Program-made: the position numbers and the translations under genes
The notes under the pieces: generated by a model
Told to the model about the DNA's origin: nothing
Database searches by the model: none
Seen by the model: the letters and a program-made list of their open reading frames with translations, nothing else
Shown: positions 22,943 to 29,425 of the stretch, one piece after another
Layout of the letters: every line of letters begins with the position of its first letter
Numbering within the stretch: the stretch's first letter is position 1
Source: Clostridia bacterium
Lineage (GTDB): Bacteria > Bacillota_A > Clostridia > Christensenellales > Aristaeellaceae
Assembly (NCBI GenBank): GCA_017530275.1
Contig: JAFXMP010000084.1
Coordinates: forward strand, 1-29,425
Reading direction: 5' to 3'
Length of the DNA stretch: 29,425 nucleotides

Positions 22943-24421
22943 TCAGCCGCCCGTGGCCAGGCGCATGATGTTGCTTTCGTTCATGGTTTCCCCGCTGACC
23001 TCCGCTTGGATATCGCCGTGGTACAGCACCAGGGCGCGGCCGCAGACGCGTATGATCTCCTGGGCCTCGTTGGAAAGCACCACCACGGCCACCCCCCGCC
23101 GGGCCAATTGCAGGATGATATCGTAAATTTCTTCCTTCGCGCCCACGTCCACCCCCTGGGTGGGGTTATCCAGGATCAGCAGCTTGGGATCGGCGGACAG
23201 CCATTTGGCCAGCACCACCTTCTGCTGGTTGCCGCCGGACAGGCTGCCGATGGGATCAAAGGGGCTTTCCATCTTGATTTGCAGCTCCCTGCGCTGGCGG
23301 TCAAAATTCTCCAGCTGCTTTTTCTGGCTGATCAGGCCGAACCGGGTGATTTTTTCCAGCGTCACCATGGAGCCGTTGTCCAGGATGTTCATATCTTTGA
23401 TAATGGCGTTCTCTTTCCGGTTCCGGGGCAAATAACCGATGCCCAGTGAAAGGGCCTGCCGGGTGGAGGCCATCTGCACAGGCTGCCCCTCCCAATACAT
23501 GCGGCCCTGGTACTTTCCCCCGTCGCCGAACACCGTGCGGAACAGCTCGCTCCGCCCGTCGCCCAGCAGGCCGGTGACGCCCAGCACCTCCCCCGCGTGC
23601 ACGGTTAAGTTGATGTGGCGGTAATGGGGTTCCTGGGTCAGGTCCTCCAGCCGCAGCACTTCCCGGCCGAACCGCGCGTTTTGGTTCAGCGCTTCTGTGC
23701 GCACGTCGTGTCCCACCATATCATGGGCAATCTGGGGGATCGTGGCGTCCTTCACAAGGCCATTGGACACCACCGCCCCGTCCCGCAGCACCACATAGCG
23801 GTCACAGATTTCCATGACCTCCCTTAGCTTATGGGAAATAAAAATGACACCCACCCGCTGCTTCTTTAACATCCGCAGCATATCGAAAACGCGCTCGATC
23901 TCCGGATCCGTCAGGGACGTAGTGGGTTCGTCCATGATGATCACCGACGCTTTCATCATCAGTGCGCGTGAAATCTCCACAATCTGCTTGTAGCTGGCGT
24001 CCAGGGACGACACCAGCGCCGTGGGTTCGATATCGATCTCCATTCGTTCAAACAGTGCGCGGGTCTGTCTGAGCTCTTCCCTGTGATCGATCAGCCCGCC
24101 CCGCTTTTTGATTTCCCTGCCAATAAACATGTTTTCATACACCGGCAGGTCGTTGATCAGGTTCAGTTCCTGGTGGATAAAAGCGATGCCAGCGTTCAGG
24201 GAGTGGGCGGGAGAAGGAAAGGAAACAGTCTGCCCGTCCAGCTCGATTTTTCCCGCGTCCGGCGAAAGCACCCCGCCTAAAACGTTCATCAGCGTGGACT
24301 TGCCCGCGCCGTTTTCCCCCAGCAGCGCGCAGATTTCCCCCTCTTCCAGGGAAAAATCCACCTGTCGGAGCACTTCGTTTGCGCCAAAGGATTTTACGAT
24401 CCCTTTCATGGAAAGGTTCAT
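22943..24421 (-). CDS. Sugar ABC transporter ATP-binding protein, RbsA type (two ATPase domains)
   Basis: A 492-residue fused double ATPase energising the permease. Domain 1 has Walker A GENGAGKS (35-42) and Walker B VIIMDEPTTSLT, but its signature position reads SSLDASYKQIVEIS rather than LSGGQ. Domain 2 has the degenerate Walker A usual in this class (LLGDGRSELF), a canonical LSGGNQQKVVLAKWL signature, and LLILDNPTQGVDVGAKEEIY where the catalytic Glu after Walker B is Asn. The 91-base gap before this gene holds an 11-bp hairpin (24465-24493). Its start ATG is at 24421; no strong ribosome site is visible there. Confidence 0.93.
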   Translation of the reverse strand: MNLSMKGIVKSFGANEVLRQVDFSLEEGEICALLGENGAGKSTLMNVLGGVLSPDAGKIELDGQTVSFPSPAHSLNAGIAFIHQELNLINDLPVYENMFIGREIKKRGGLIDHREELRQTRALFERMEIDIEPTALVSSLDASYKQIVEISRALMMKASVIIMDEPTTSLTDPEIERVFDMLRMLKKQRVGVIFISHKLREVMEICDRYVVLRDGAVVSNGLVKDATIPQIAHDMVGHDVRTEALNQNARFGREVLRLEDLTQEPHYRHINLTVHAGEVLGVTGLLGDGRSELFRTVFGDGGKYQGRMYWEGQPVQMASTRQALSLGIGYLPRNRKENAIIKDMNILDNGSMVTLEKITRFGLISQKKQLENFDRQRRELQIKMESPFDPIGSLSGGNQQKVVLAKWLSADPKLLILDNPTQGVDVGAKEEIYDIILQLARRGVAVVVLSNEAQEIIRVCGRALVLYHGDIQAEVSGETMNESNIMRLATGG

Positions 24422-24464
24422 GGCGTCACATCCCTATTGCACGTAAATCTGATCGCGGTAACCG

Positions 24465-24493
24465 AAGGGCCGTGGGGATCAGCCACGGCCCTT
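24465..24493 (-). repeat. Intergenic hairpin between binding-protein and ATPase genes
   Basis: AAGGGCCGTGG (24465-24475) and CCACGGCCCTT (24483-24493) form an 11-bp stem with a 7-base loop. There is no T-tract in the transcript direction, so it more likely stabilises the 3' end of binding-protein mRNA than terminates. Confidence 0.65.
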
Positions 24494-24512
24494 GCAGTGC
24501 TTTGAAAACCAA

Positions 24513-25853
24513 TCAATAGATGGTGTTGCTGGGATCGATGTATTCTTCCACGTTGGAAGCGTCCACGATCTGGGAGGGGATCACGGTGACGGCCTGCACG
24601 TCTTCACCGGCCAGCTTGGCCAGGGCCACGTCGAAGCAGTCGCGGATCATCAGGGGGCTGTACAGGGAGGAGCTGACGGCGATATCCTTGTTTTCCGCGA
24701 TCAGCTGGAAGTATTCCTGGCAGCCGCCGCCGCCGGTGATGGCCTTGATATCGGTGCGGCCCGCGTCAGCAATGGCCTGCAGCACGCCGATGGAGGTTTC
24801 ATCGTCCAGGCTGTATACGGCGTCGATCTGGGGATTGGCGACCAGGATATCCGCGAAGTCCTTCAAGCCGTCTTCACGGGTGAACTTGGTGGCGTATTCG
24901 ATCACGTTCAGGTTGGGAGCGATTTCAGCGATGGTCTCGTTGAAACCGGCCATGCGCAGCTCGGACACGGAACCGCTGGTGGGCACGGGCAGAGCGATAA
25001 CAGTGGCTTCGGCCCCTACCTTGTCTACGATGAATTTCGCGCCCGCAACGCCCATGGATTTGTTGTCGCCGGTGACCTTGAGCACGCCGTCGGCGTCGAT
25101 ATCCATATCGAAAGCCACAACGATCAGGCCCTTATCGATAGCGTCCTGCACGGGGGCTTCCATGCCGGTCCACTGGGGAGCGATCACCAGGATCTGCGCG
25201 CCCCACAGGATAGCTTCGTCGATCTGGGTGGTCATTTCTTCGGCGTTGCTGGAGGTGGTGAGCTTATACTCGATCTTTCCGGCATCCGCCAGTTCCTTGG
25301 CATAAGCTTCCGCCTGGTAGGTGATTCCGCTGACCCAGCCGTGGGTCATGACGGGCACCAGCACGCCCACCTTCACAGGGGCGTTCGCAGCCTTGGCTTC
25401 TTCGGCAGCCTTGGCTTCTTCGGCGGCCTTGGCTTCTTCGGCGGCCTTGGCTTCCTCGGCGGCCTTGGCTTCCTCGGCGGCCTTGGCTTCTTCAGCAGCC
25501 TTGGCTTCTTCGGCGGCCTTGGCTTCTTCAGCAGCCTTGGCTTCTTCGGCGGCTTTGGCTTCTTCAGCAGCCTTGGCTTCTTCGGCGGCTTTCAGGGCTT
25601 CCACAGCTTCATCGGCCTTGGCTTCAGCGGCAGCTTTGGCTTCTTCGGCGGCTTTCACAGCTTCCGCAGCTTCGGCTTTAACGGATTCCAGCTGCTTCTG
25701 CGCATCGGCAAGATCCGCGTTCAGCTTGGTCACCTGCGCGTTCAGTTCATCAGCCTGCTTTTGCAGATCGCCCTTCTGGGTAAAACTGATTACACCGAAA
25801 ACGATCGCCGCAACAGCGATAAGCGCCAGGATAATGGTAAACCCTTTTTTCAT
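24513..25853 (-). CDS. Membrane-tethered sugar-binding protein with (AEEAKA)n stalk
   Basis: A 446-residue binding protein of the ribose/galactose type (Peripla_BP_4). It opens with KKGFTIILALIAVAAIVFG, a hydrophobic segment without a lipobox, followed by a heptad-like coiled coil (DLQKQADELNAQVTKLNADL, about 28-62), then an Ala/Glu/Lys-rich stalk with 11 six-residue repeats. The sugar-binding domain begins near 157 (VKVGVLVPVMTHGWVSG) and includes ILVIAPQW and VYSLDDETSIGVLQAI. Relatives usually go from signal peptide straight into the binding domain, so the roughly 100-residue stalk is unusual and suggests an uncleaved anchor presenting the domain away from the membrane. AGGAGG lies upstream of the ATG. 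First gene of the operon. Confidence 0.92.
   Translation of the reverse strand: MKKGFTIILALIAVAAIVFGVISFTQKGDLQKQADELNAQVTKLNADLADAQKQLESVKAEAAEAVKAAEEAKAAAEAKADEAVEALKAAEEAKAAEEAKAAEEAKAAEEAKAAEEAKAAEEAKAAEEAKAAEEAKAAEEAKAAEEAKAAEEAKAANAPVKVGVLVPVMTHGWVSGITYQAEAYAKELADAGKIEYKLTTSSNAEEMTTQIDEAILWGAQILVIAPQWTGMEAPVQDAIDKGLIVVAFDMDIDADGVLKVTGDNKSMGVAGAKFIVDKVGAEATVIALPVPTSGSVSELRMAGFNETIAEIAPNLNVIEYATKFTREDGLKDFADILVANPQIDAVYSLDDETSIGVLQAIADAGRTDIKAITGGGGCQEYFQLIAENKDIAVSSSLYSPLMIRDCFDVALAKLAGEDVQAVTVIPSQIVDASNVEEYIDPSNTIY
25387..25584 (-). repeat. 11 tandem 18-bp repeats coding for the AEEAKA stalk
   Basis: Eleven in-frame units fill exactly 198 bases. The plus-strand unit is GCAGCCTTGGCTTCTTCG with changes at a few fixed places (GCA/GCG, GCC/GCT, TTC/CTC, TCG/TCA). 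All of the changes are synonymous in the minus-strand reading, so peptide sequence is conserved while DNA drifts. Slippage or recombination here would change stalk length in steps of six residues. Confidence 0.95.
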
Positions 25854-25918
25854 TTTGTCTCATCCTCCTGTTTTATGTCTCAGCGAACAAAGGTTTTCAC
25901 CGATTTTTCGCTCGCTAT

Positions 25919-25948
25919 ATTATACAAGGCCCCCGAAAGATCTGTCAA
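25919..25948 (-). promoter_or_regulatory. Sigma-A promoter of the sugar ABC operon
   Basis: On the minus strand TTGACA (25943-25948) and TATAAT (25919-25924) are separated by 18 bases, about 65 bases before the binding-protein ATG. Confidence 0.75.
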
Positions 25949-26009
25949 GCCGAATGAAAAAAATAATGAAAACTCTGTGAGCGACAATGTAACAATTACC
26001 GGCGCTGAA

Positions 26010-26038
26010 TTGACTTTTTTCTCCACGCTTCTTATACT
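26010..26038 (+). promoter_or_regulatory. Sigma-A promoter of the sigma/anti-sigma operon
   Basis: TTGACT (26010-26015) and TATACT (26033-26038), 17-base spacer, about 40 bases before the sigma-factor start and divergent from the sugar operon promoter. Confidence 0.6.
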
Positions 26039-26078
26039 GTTGCCGATAAACGACTACCAAAGAAGGCGGGAGATAGCA

Positions 26079-26627
26079 TTGCTGCCCCTTGTGCTGCTGC
26101 TGATCGAAAATGAAGATGACAGGCAGTTTCTGGAAAACATATACCTGCAATATCACCGGCTGATGTATGCCCAGGCTTTGCAGATTTTAAAGCAGCGTCA
26201 GGCGGCGGAAGACGCGGTGAGCGACAGCCTGCTGGCGCTGGCGAAAAAAATAGCGCTGCTGCGGACTTTTGAATGCAACAAACTGCGCTCTTATGTTGTC
26301 ATAACTGTCAGACACACTGCCATTTCCCACCTGAACAAAGGAAAGCGGGAGCAGCTGCCGGGAGATGCAGCCTTCGATGAAATTGCCGGCACGGACCGGG
26401 TAGACGCCCGGCTGCTGGAGCAGGCGGGGATCGAGGGCGTCAAAGCCGCCATCCGCGCCCTGCCGCCCCGGGAAAAGGATCTGATGCTCATGAAGTATTT
26501 CCGGGAGATGACGGAGCAGGAAATCGCCGGGGAAACGGGGCTTAAGCCCGTATCCGTGCGGGTGCACCTGAGCCGGGCCCGTAAACACTTAACACAGCTT
26601 TTAGCGGAAAGGAGGGAGGACATATGA
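26079..26627 (+). CDS. Sigma-70 family (ECF-like) RNA polymerase sigma factor
   Basis: A 182-residue alternative sigma factor. Region 2 is seen in FLENIYLQYHRLMYAQALQI with the following QAAEDAVSDSLLAL, and region 4 in ALPPREKDLMLMKYFREMTE followed by the HTH GLKPVSVRVHLSRARKHL. No other domain is present, as usual for group 4 (ECF) factors of Clostridia. I take TTG at 26079 (protein begins MLPLVLLLIENEDDR, typical of this clostridial subgroup) behind a GGGAG. The open frame extends far upstream but that part is only antisense to the sugar-binding gene. The stop overlaps the next start as ATGA, coupling it to its putative anti-sigma partner. Confidence 0.88.
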   Translation: MLPLVLLLIENEDDRQFLENIYLQYHRLMYAQALQILKQRQAAEDAVSDSLLALAKKIALLRTFECNKLRSYVVITVRHTAISHLNKGKREQLPGDAAFDEIAGTDRVDARLLEQAGIEGVKAAIRALPPREKDLMLMKYFREMTEQEIAGETGLKPVSVRVHLSRARKHLTQLLAERREDI

Positions 26628-27571
26628 AACGCGGGGAAGACTGGCTGCGGGAAGCCTGTACCCAGGCGGCTCAGGAAGAAACGGACCAATGGGAACGGGG
26701 CCTGACCCGCACGGAACTGCGGGAAGCTGAGGAAGTATACCGCCATCACCGCCGCAAAGTCCTTTCCCTGATCCGCCGCGAAACGCGTGGCAAAAGCCCC
26801 TCCCGGATGTGGCTGCGCATTGCCGCCGCTTTGGCGGTACTGGCCGGGGCGGTGTATCTGTCCCTGCGTCAGCCGCCCCCGGATACGGTGCCCCAGACCC
26901 ATCTTTCCGGCGTGACCGCCGCCCCTTATTATTCTCCTGCCCCCACTTCATCGCTGAATCCCACCACTATATGGAAGTATTCTCCCACATTAATGCCAGA
27001 ATTTTCTGAATTTAGCACAGTGCTCCCCACTGATATGCCATTTGCTGAACCAACGTCCACGGTCATCCCCACTGTGAAGCCCACGATCCAAACAACCGCG
27101 GAGCCTACACCCGGACCAACTGCCACTCCAACGGCAGAACCTACATATGCGCCTACTGCCACCCCTGCCGCAACACCCACACCTGCGCCAATCATAGAGC
27201 CCACCGCCACACCCGTGCCTGAATCAGGCTCCGAGCATCTGACCCCGCCGGAAAGCTGGACGGGCAGCTTCTTCCCCATGGGCCTGCTCTATGAGGACGC
27301 CGCCCCTGACGTCACCAAGGGGGAAGGCTGGCAGCAGGTTTCCAGCGGTGAATGGGTCTTTACCGAATACACGGATGACCGCGTGCTGGACGTGCCTCCC
27401 GACGCCGCCCTTTCCTATGTCCAATGGGAGGATACCGTGGCCCTGCGGGCGGAAACAGACGAAAACGTTATCCTGATCTGGGTCCAGGACGGCCACAGCT
27501 TGCGCCTGTTCTCGACTGTGGAAGATGTCTTGGAAATAGCAAAAACCGTGAAAAAAGTTTCCGGCGAATGA
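26624..27571 (+). CDS. Putative membrane anti-sigma factor with Pro/Thr-rich extracellular stalk
   Basis: A 315-residue single-pass membrane protein. The first 60 residues are charged and cytoplasmic (the expected sigma-binding part), one hydrophobic helix lies at about 64-80, residues 100-200 are a Pro/Thr/Ala-rich linker rich in EPT and TPT steps, and a compact domain of about 110 residues follows (from PPESWTGSFFPMG to VEDVLEIAKTVKKV). The tail has the look of DUF4367-type domains of clostridial anti-sigma proteins. The gene overlaps the sigma gene by 4 bases, the standard arrangement for a sigma/anti-sigma pair. The architecture recalls RsgI polysaccharide sensors, but I see no RsgI N-terminal motif. 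The signal sensed is unknown. Confidence 0.7.
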   Translation: MKRGEDWLREACTQAAQEETDQWERGLTRTELREAEEVYRHHRRKVLSLIRRETRGKSPSRMWLRIAAALAVLAGAVYLSLRQPPPDTVPQTHLSGVTAAPYYSPAPTSSLNPTTIWKYSPTLMPEFSEFSTVLPTDMPFAEPTSTVIPTVKPTIQTTAEPTPGPTATPTAEPTYAPTATPAATPTPAPIIEPTATPVPESGSEHLTPPESWTGSFFPMGLLYEDAAPDVTKGEGWQQVSSGEWVFTEYTDDRVLDVPPDAALSYVQWEDTVALRAETDENVILIWVQDGHSLRLFSTVEDVLEIAKTVKKVSGE

Positions 27572-27632
27572 AACAATACGAACCGGTGGCCTGTCATAAT
27601 AAACGAACACCGCCGAAAGGAGATTGGATTTC

Positions 27633-29129
27633 ATGAAACGCTTTTTATCCGTGCTGCTTTGCCTTGCGCTGATTGCCCTGCCCCTGCTGCTGCGCTGCGC
27701 CCCCGCTTTGGCTGAGGGAGCCACGATCAAGGCCCAATGGATGCCCTATGAGGTGACGCAGTTTTTCTCCGCCTCCCAGTTCAACGGCTGGACCATCGGT
27801 GCATCCGCTTCCTATATCATCGAAAACACCGTGGGCGGCACCTTCTTCTTCGCCGTAGCCCAGAAGGACGGCCATAACGTGCTGTACGGTTTCGAGGAAA
27901 AGAACGGCCATTACGATTACTGGATGAAAACGGACAACTGCCTGCCCCAGGGCAAGGGCGGCTTCATTGTGCGCTTCAACAGCGGCACAGCCTATTTTGC
28001 CAGCGGAGCCGCCGTCACTTTTGGCGATGGGGTGTCCATCACCTTTTACCGCGAGGACGACGAGGAACAGGCGGATACCGCGCTCATCGCCGAGGTCAAC
28101 AAAAGCGGTCAGTTCCATGTGCGGGCGGTGTTTTTCAATCACGCATGGGATGAAGCCTATCTGACCTCCGATTCCATCACCTATTACTTAGACGAGGGCC
28201 ACACAAAAGCCACGGTCTACGGCACGGTGGAAACCGACCTGCGGTATTTCAGCCTGTCCGCCTTTCCCCGCACCATCAAAACGGCAAAAGAAAAGCTGAC
28301 CCAGGCTCCGGTCATCCCCTCCGGGGAGCTTTCCGCCCAGAAGATCAAGTTCACTGGCGGCCGTAAGTTCCCGGTGTACTCTGGCCCCGGCGCGGAATAC
28401 GAGCGGGGAGCAGGCGGCAAGGCCAGCGTATCCACCAACGACTGGATCCAGGTGTTCGGCAGCGAAAGCGGCTATATCATGATCCAGTACGCCATTTCTT
28501 CCAGCCAGATGCGCATTGGCTATATCGACCAAAGTTCCCTGCCCAAGAGCGCCAGCGTAAGCCCTTTGCGGTTCGACTGGCAGGACGCGGAAACCATCGC
28601 TTCCACCTTCCTCACCGACGATCCCCTGAACAGCCAGACCCGCACCAGAGTCCTGAACGCCGGGCAGCAGGTGAAATGGCTGTCCATCATGGGCAATTGG
28701 GTGTATGTGGAAATCACAGGCAGCAGCCAGCCCATCCGGGGCTTCGTGCCCAAGAGTGCCATCCGGCAGGTGCGCGCCACGGAAACTTTTGAAGCCGCCT
28801 TCCAGAACGGTACATATTCCGCCAACACCAATGTGACCGTGCTGCGGGGTGTGACGGCGGAAATCACCGTCACCGTTTCCGGGCCCGCCGCCTGGAAACA
28901 GGAAAACGCTGATCCAGTGGCCCGCTATGAAGTGTACGCCAATAATGTGCCGCTGAATGTGCTTTCCTCCGCCACCCGGGACCTGACCGCCAGCGGCTGG
29001 CGCACGGTGTTTACCCTGTCCGCCACGGTGCCCGAGGGAACTACGGTGCTGGGCCTGTGCCCCGTGCACGCCCTAAGCGGCCAGCAGGCCGGGGAAATGA
29101 TCACAGTCGTTATGAACGATAATACTTGA
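27633..29129 (+). CDS. Secreted protein with two SH3-like domains
   Basis: A 498-residue exported protein. The signal peptide is MKRFLSVLLCLALIALPLLL, with cleavage after ALA near residue 27. About 200 residues of beta-rich sequence without a family I recognise follow (FSASQFNGWTIGASASYIIE and onward). The middle has two bacterial SH3-like segments: one with FPVYSGPGAEYERG, one with RTRVLNAGQQVKWLSIMGNW and GFVPKSAI. The end looks like an immunoglobulin-type beta domain. SH3b domains commonly bind cell-wall peptides. It lies 61 bases after the anti-sigma gene with AAAGGAG before ATG 27633, so it is probably in the same operon and may be a cell-wall-associated partner or output. No catalytic motif is visible. 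Confidence 0.85.
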   Translation: MKRFLSVLLCLALIALPLLLRCAPALAEGATIKAQWMPYEVTQFFSASQFNGWTIGASASYIIENTVGGTFFFAVAQKDGHNVLYGFEEKNGHYDYWMKTDNCLPQGKGGFIVRFNSGTAYFASGAAVTFGDGVSITFYREDDEEQADTALIAEVNKSGQFHVRAVFFNHAWDEAYLTSDSITYYLDEGHTKATVYGTVETDLRYFSLSAFPRTIKTAKEKLTQAPVIPSGELSAQKIKFTGGRKFPVYSGPGAEYERGAGGKASVSTNDWIQVFGSESGYIMIQYAISSSQMRIGYIDQSSLPKSASVSPLRFDWQDAETIASTFLTDDPLNSQTRTRVLNAGQQVKWLSIMGNWVYVEITGSSQPIRGFVPKSAIRQVRATETFEAAFQNGTYSANTNVTVLRGVTAEITVTVSGPAAWKQENADPVARYEVYANNVPLNVLSSATRDLTASGWRTVFTLSATVPEGTTVLGLCPVHALSGQQAGEMITVVMNDNT

Positions 29130-29183
29130 TCGCTTGATCGTCCCATTTTCGTATACATAAACCCTGTTAGTTCAAACCGGCCC

Positions 29184-29212
29184 TTGCGCTGCGTCGGATA
29201 ATATGCTATAAT
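29184..29212 (+). promoter_or_regulatory. Sigma-A promoter of the tRNA gene
   Basis: TTGCGC (29184-29189) and a perfect TATAAT (29207-29212) with a 17-base spacer, 56 bases before the tRNA 5' end; this is typical placement for a stable RNA. Confidence 0.65.
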
Positions 29213-29267
29213 ACATTCCACAGCAATCGTTATACATTGCTCCCTGACGAGGGTTAAAACGTGCTTT

Positions 29268-29306
29268 GCGCCCGAAGCTCAGTTGGATAGAGCGGTCGCC
29301 TCCTAA
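29268..29306 (+). tRNA. tRNA-Arg(CCU)-like gene, 5' half only
   Basis: GCGCCCG can be the 5' acceptor strand, GCTC/GAGC (29277-29280, 29290-29293) makes a perfect D stem around AGTTGGATA, and the stem strand GTCGC leads to the loop CTCCTAA with anticodon CCT at 29302-29304. The following bases (GAAGT) do not pair back to GTCGC, and no variable loop, T-arm or acceptor 3' strand occurs in the 119 remaining bases. Position 8 is A instead of the near-universal U. The gene is therefore interrupted or broken just after the anticodon. Confidence 0.6.
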
Positions 29307-29425
29307 GAAGTAGGCCGACTACCGCTTATCCGGAAACTGAAAACGAGAACAGCGTTCGGAAGTGACCCGGTTTCCCAGTTACTCCGACACCCTTACCCAG
29401 CAAGGTCAAAATCAGCGTGTGGGAA
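29305..29425 (+). ncRNA. Candidate group I intron in the tRNA, cut by the window end
   Basis: Downstream of the anticodon the sequence folds rather than completing the tRNA. GGTCGCCT of the exon pairs with AGGCCGACT (29312-29320) with one bulged C, as a P1 helix would. GGAAGTGAC and GTTACTCC form a P2-like hairpin near 29356-29387. The last bases, AAGGTCAAAATCAGCGTGTG then GGAA, resemble the P3/J3-4/P4 segment (consensus around UCAAAUU...GGGAAA) of tRNA group I introns such as those of Azoarcus and Anabaena. The splice-site U-G wobble is not evident and the Q, R and S core elements would lie beyond the window, so this is a hypothesis. Confidence 0.45.

Noticed and set aside
25387..25584. Tandem repeat as a possible CRISPR array
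   Set aside because: Units are 18 bp, contiguous without spacers and coding in frame.
24492..26078. Plus-strand extension of the sigma-factor frame to 711 codons, with Gly/Phe/Leu repeats
   Set aside because: This part is antisense to the sugar-binding gene and its 18-bp repeats; the sigma factor has its own promoter and TTG start near 26079.
26929..27279. Gly/Val-rich minus-strand frame opposite the anti-sigma stalk
   Set aside because: It is the reverse reading of Pro/Thr codons and has no start signal.

Overview
The window looks like chromosomal DNA of a fairly GC-rich Bacillota/Clostridia-type bacterium. Reasons: strong AGGAGG-type ribosome binding sites, sigma-A promoters of the TTGACA/TATAAT type, Lys-rich signal peptides such as MTKKILAMLLAAIML, and a gene mix (Opp-type sugar transporter, GH3 and GH2 glycosidases, ribose-type ABC operon, clostridial-style sigma/anti-sigma pair) typical of gut or rumen Clostridia. 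A Christensenellales-like member is my guess from protein style only.

Layout. 1-951: the first 28 codons of a minus-strand secreted protein, then decayed remnants of an AraC regulator and of a solute-binding protein. 952-14309 (+): a five-gene Opp/Dpp-type ABC importer (binding protein, two permeases, two ATPases), two GH3 beta-glycosidases (the second with permuted domains) and a GH2 beta-mannosidase. 14502-16730 (+): a third, separate GH3 enzyme. 16798-17040: a tyrosine-recombinase fragment. 17224-19384 (+): a D-2-hydroxyacid dehydrogenase and an iron-sulfur aldo/keto reductase. 19521-20748 (+): lgt and a Nudix hydrolase. 25853 down to 20818 (-): a ribose-type sugar ABC operon whose binding protein has a membrane anchor and a long (AEEAKA)n stalk, ending with a Gfo/Idh/MocA oxidoreductase. 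26079-29129 (+): sigma factor, putative membrane anti-sigma factor with a Pro/Thr-rich stalk, and a secreted SH3-type protein. 29184-29425 (+): promoter and 5' half of a tRNA-Arg-like gene, apparently interrupted in or near the anticodon loop by what may be a group I intron, cut off by the window end.

How it works together. The simplest reading of 952-16730 is a beta-linked oligosaccharide (cello- or manno-oligosaccharide) utilisation locus: oligosaccharides are bound outside, imported by the Opp-type transporter and cut in the cytoplasm by GH3 and GH2 exo-enzymes that lack signal peptides. The second sugar operon takes up a monosaccharide or polyol that the Gfo/Idh enzyme may oxidise. Transcript shape is probably tuned by internal hairpin terminators after the first binding-protein gene and after the first GH3 gene. 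The most unusual items are the interrupted tRNA, the tethered sugar-binding protein, the permease with a large extracytoplasmic insertion and the sigma/anti-sigma/SH3 operon.
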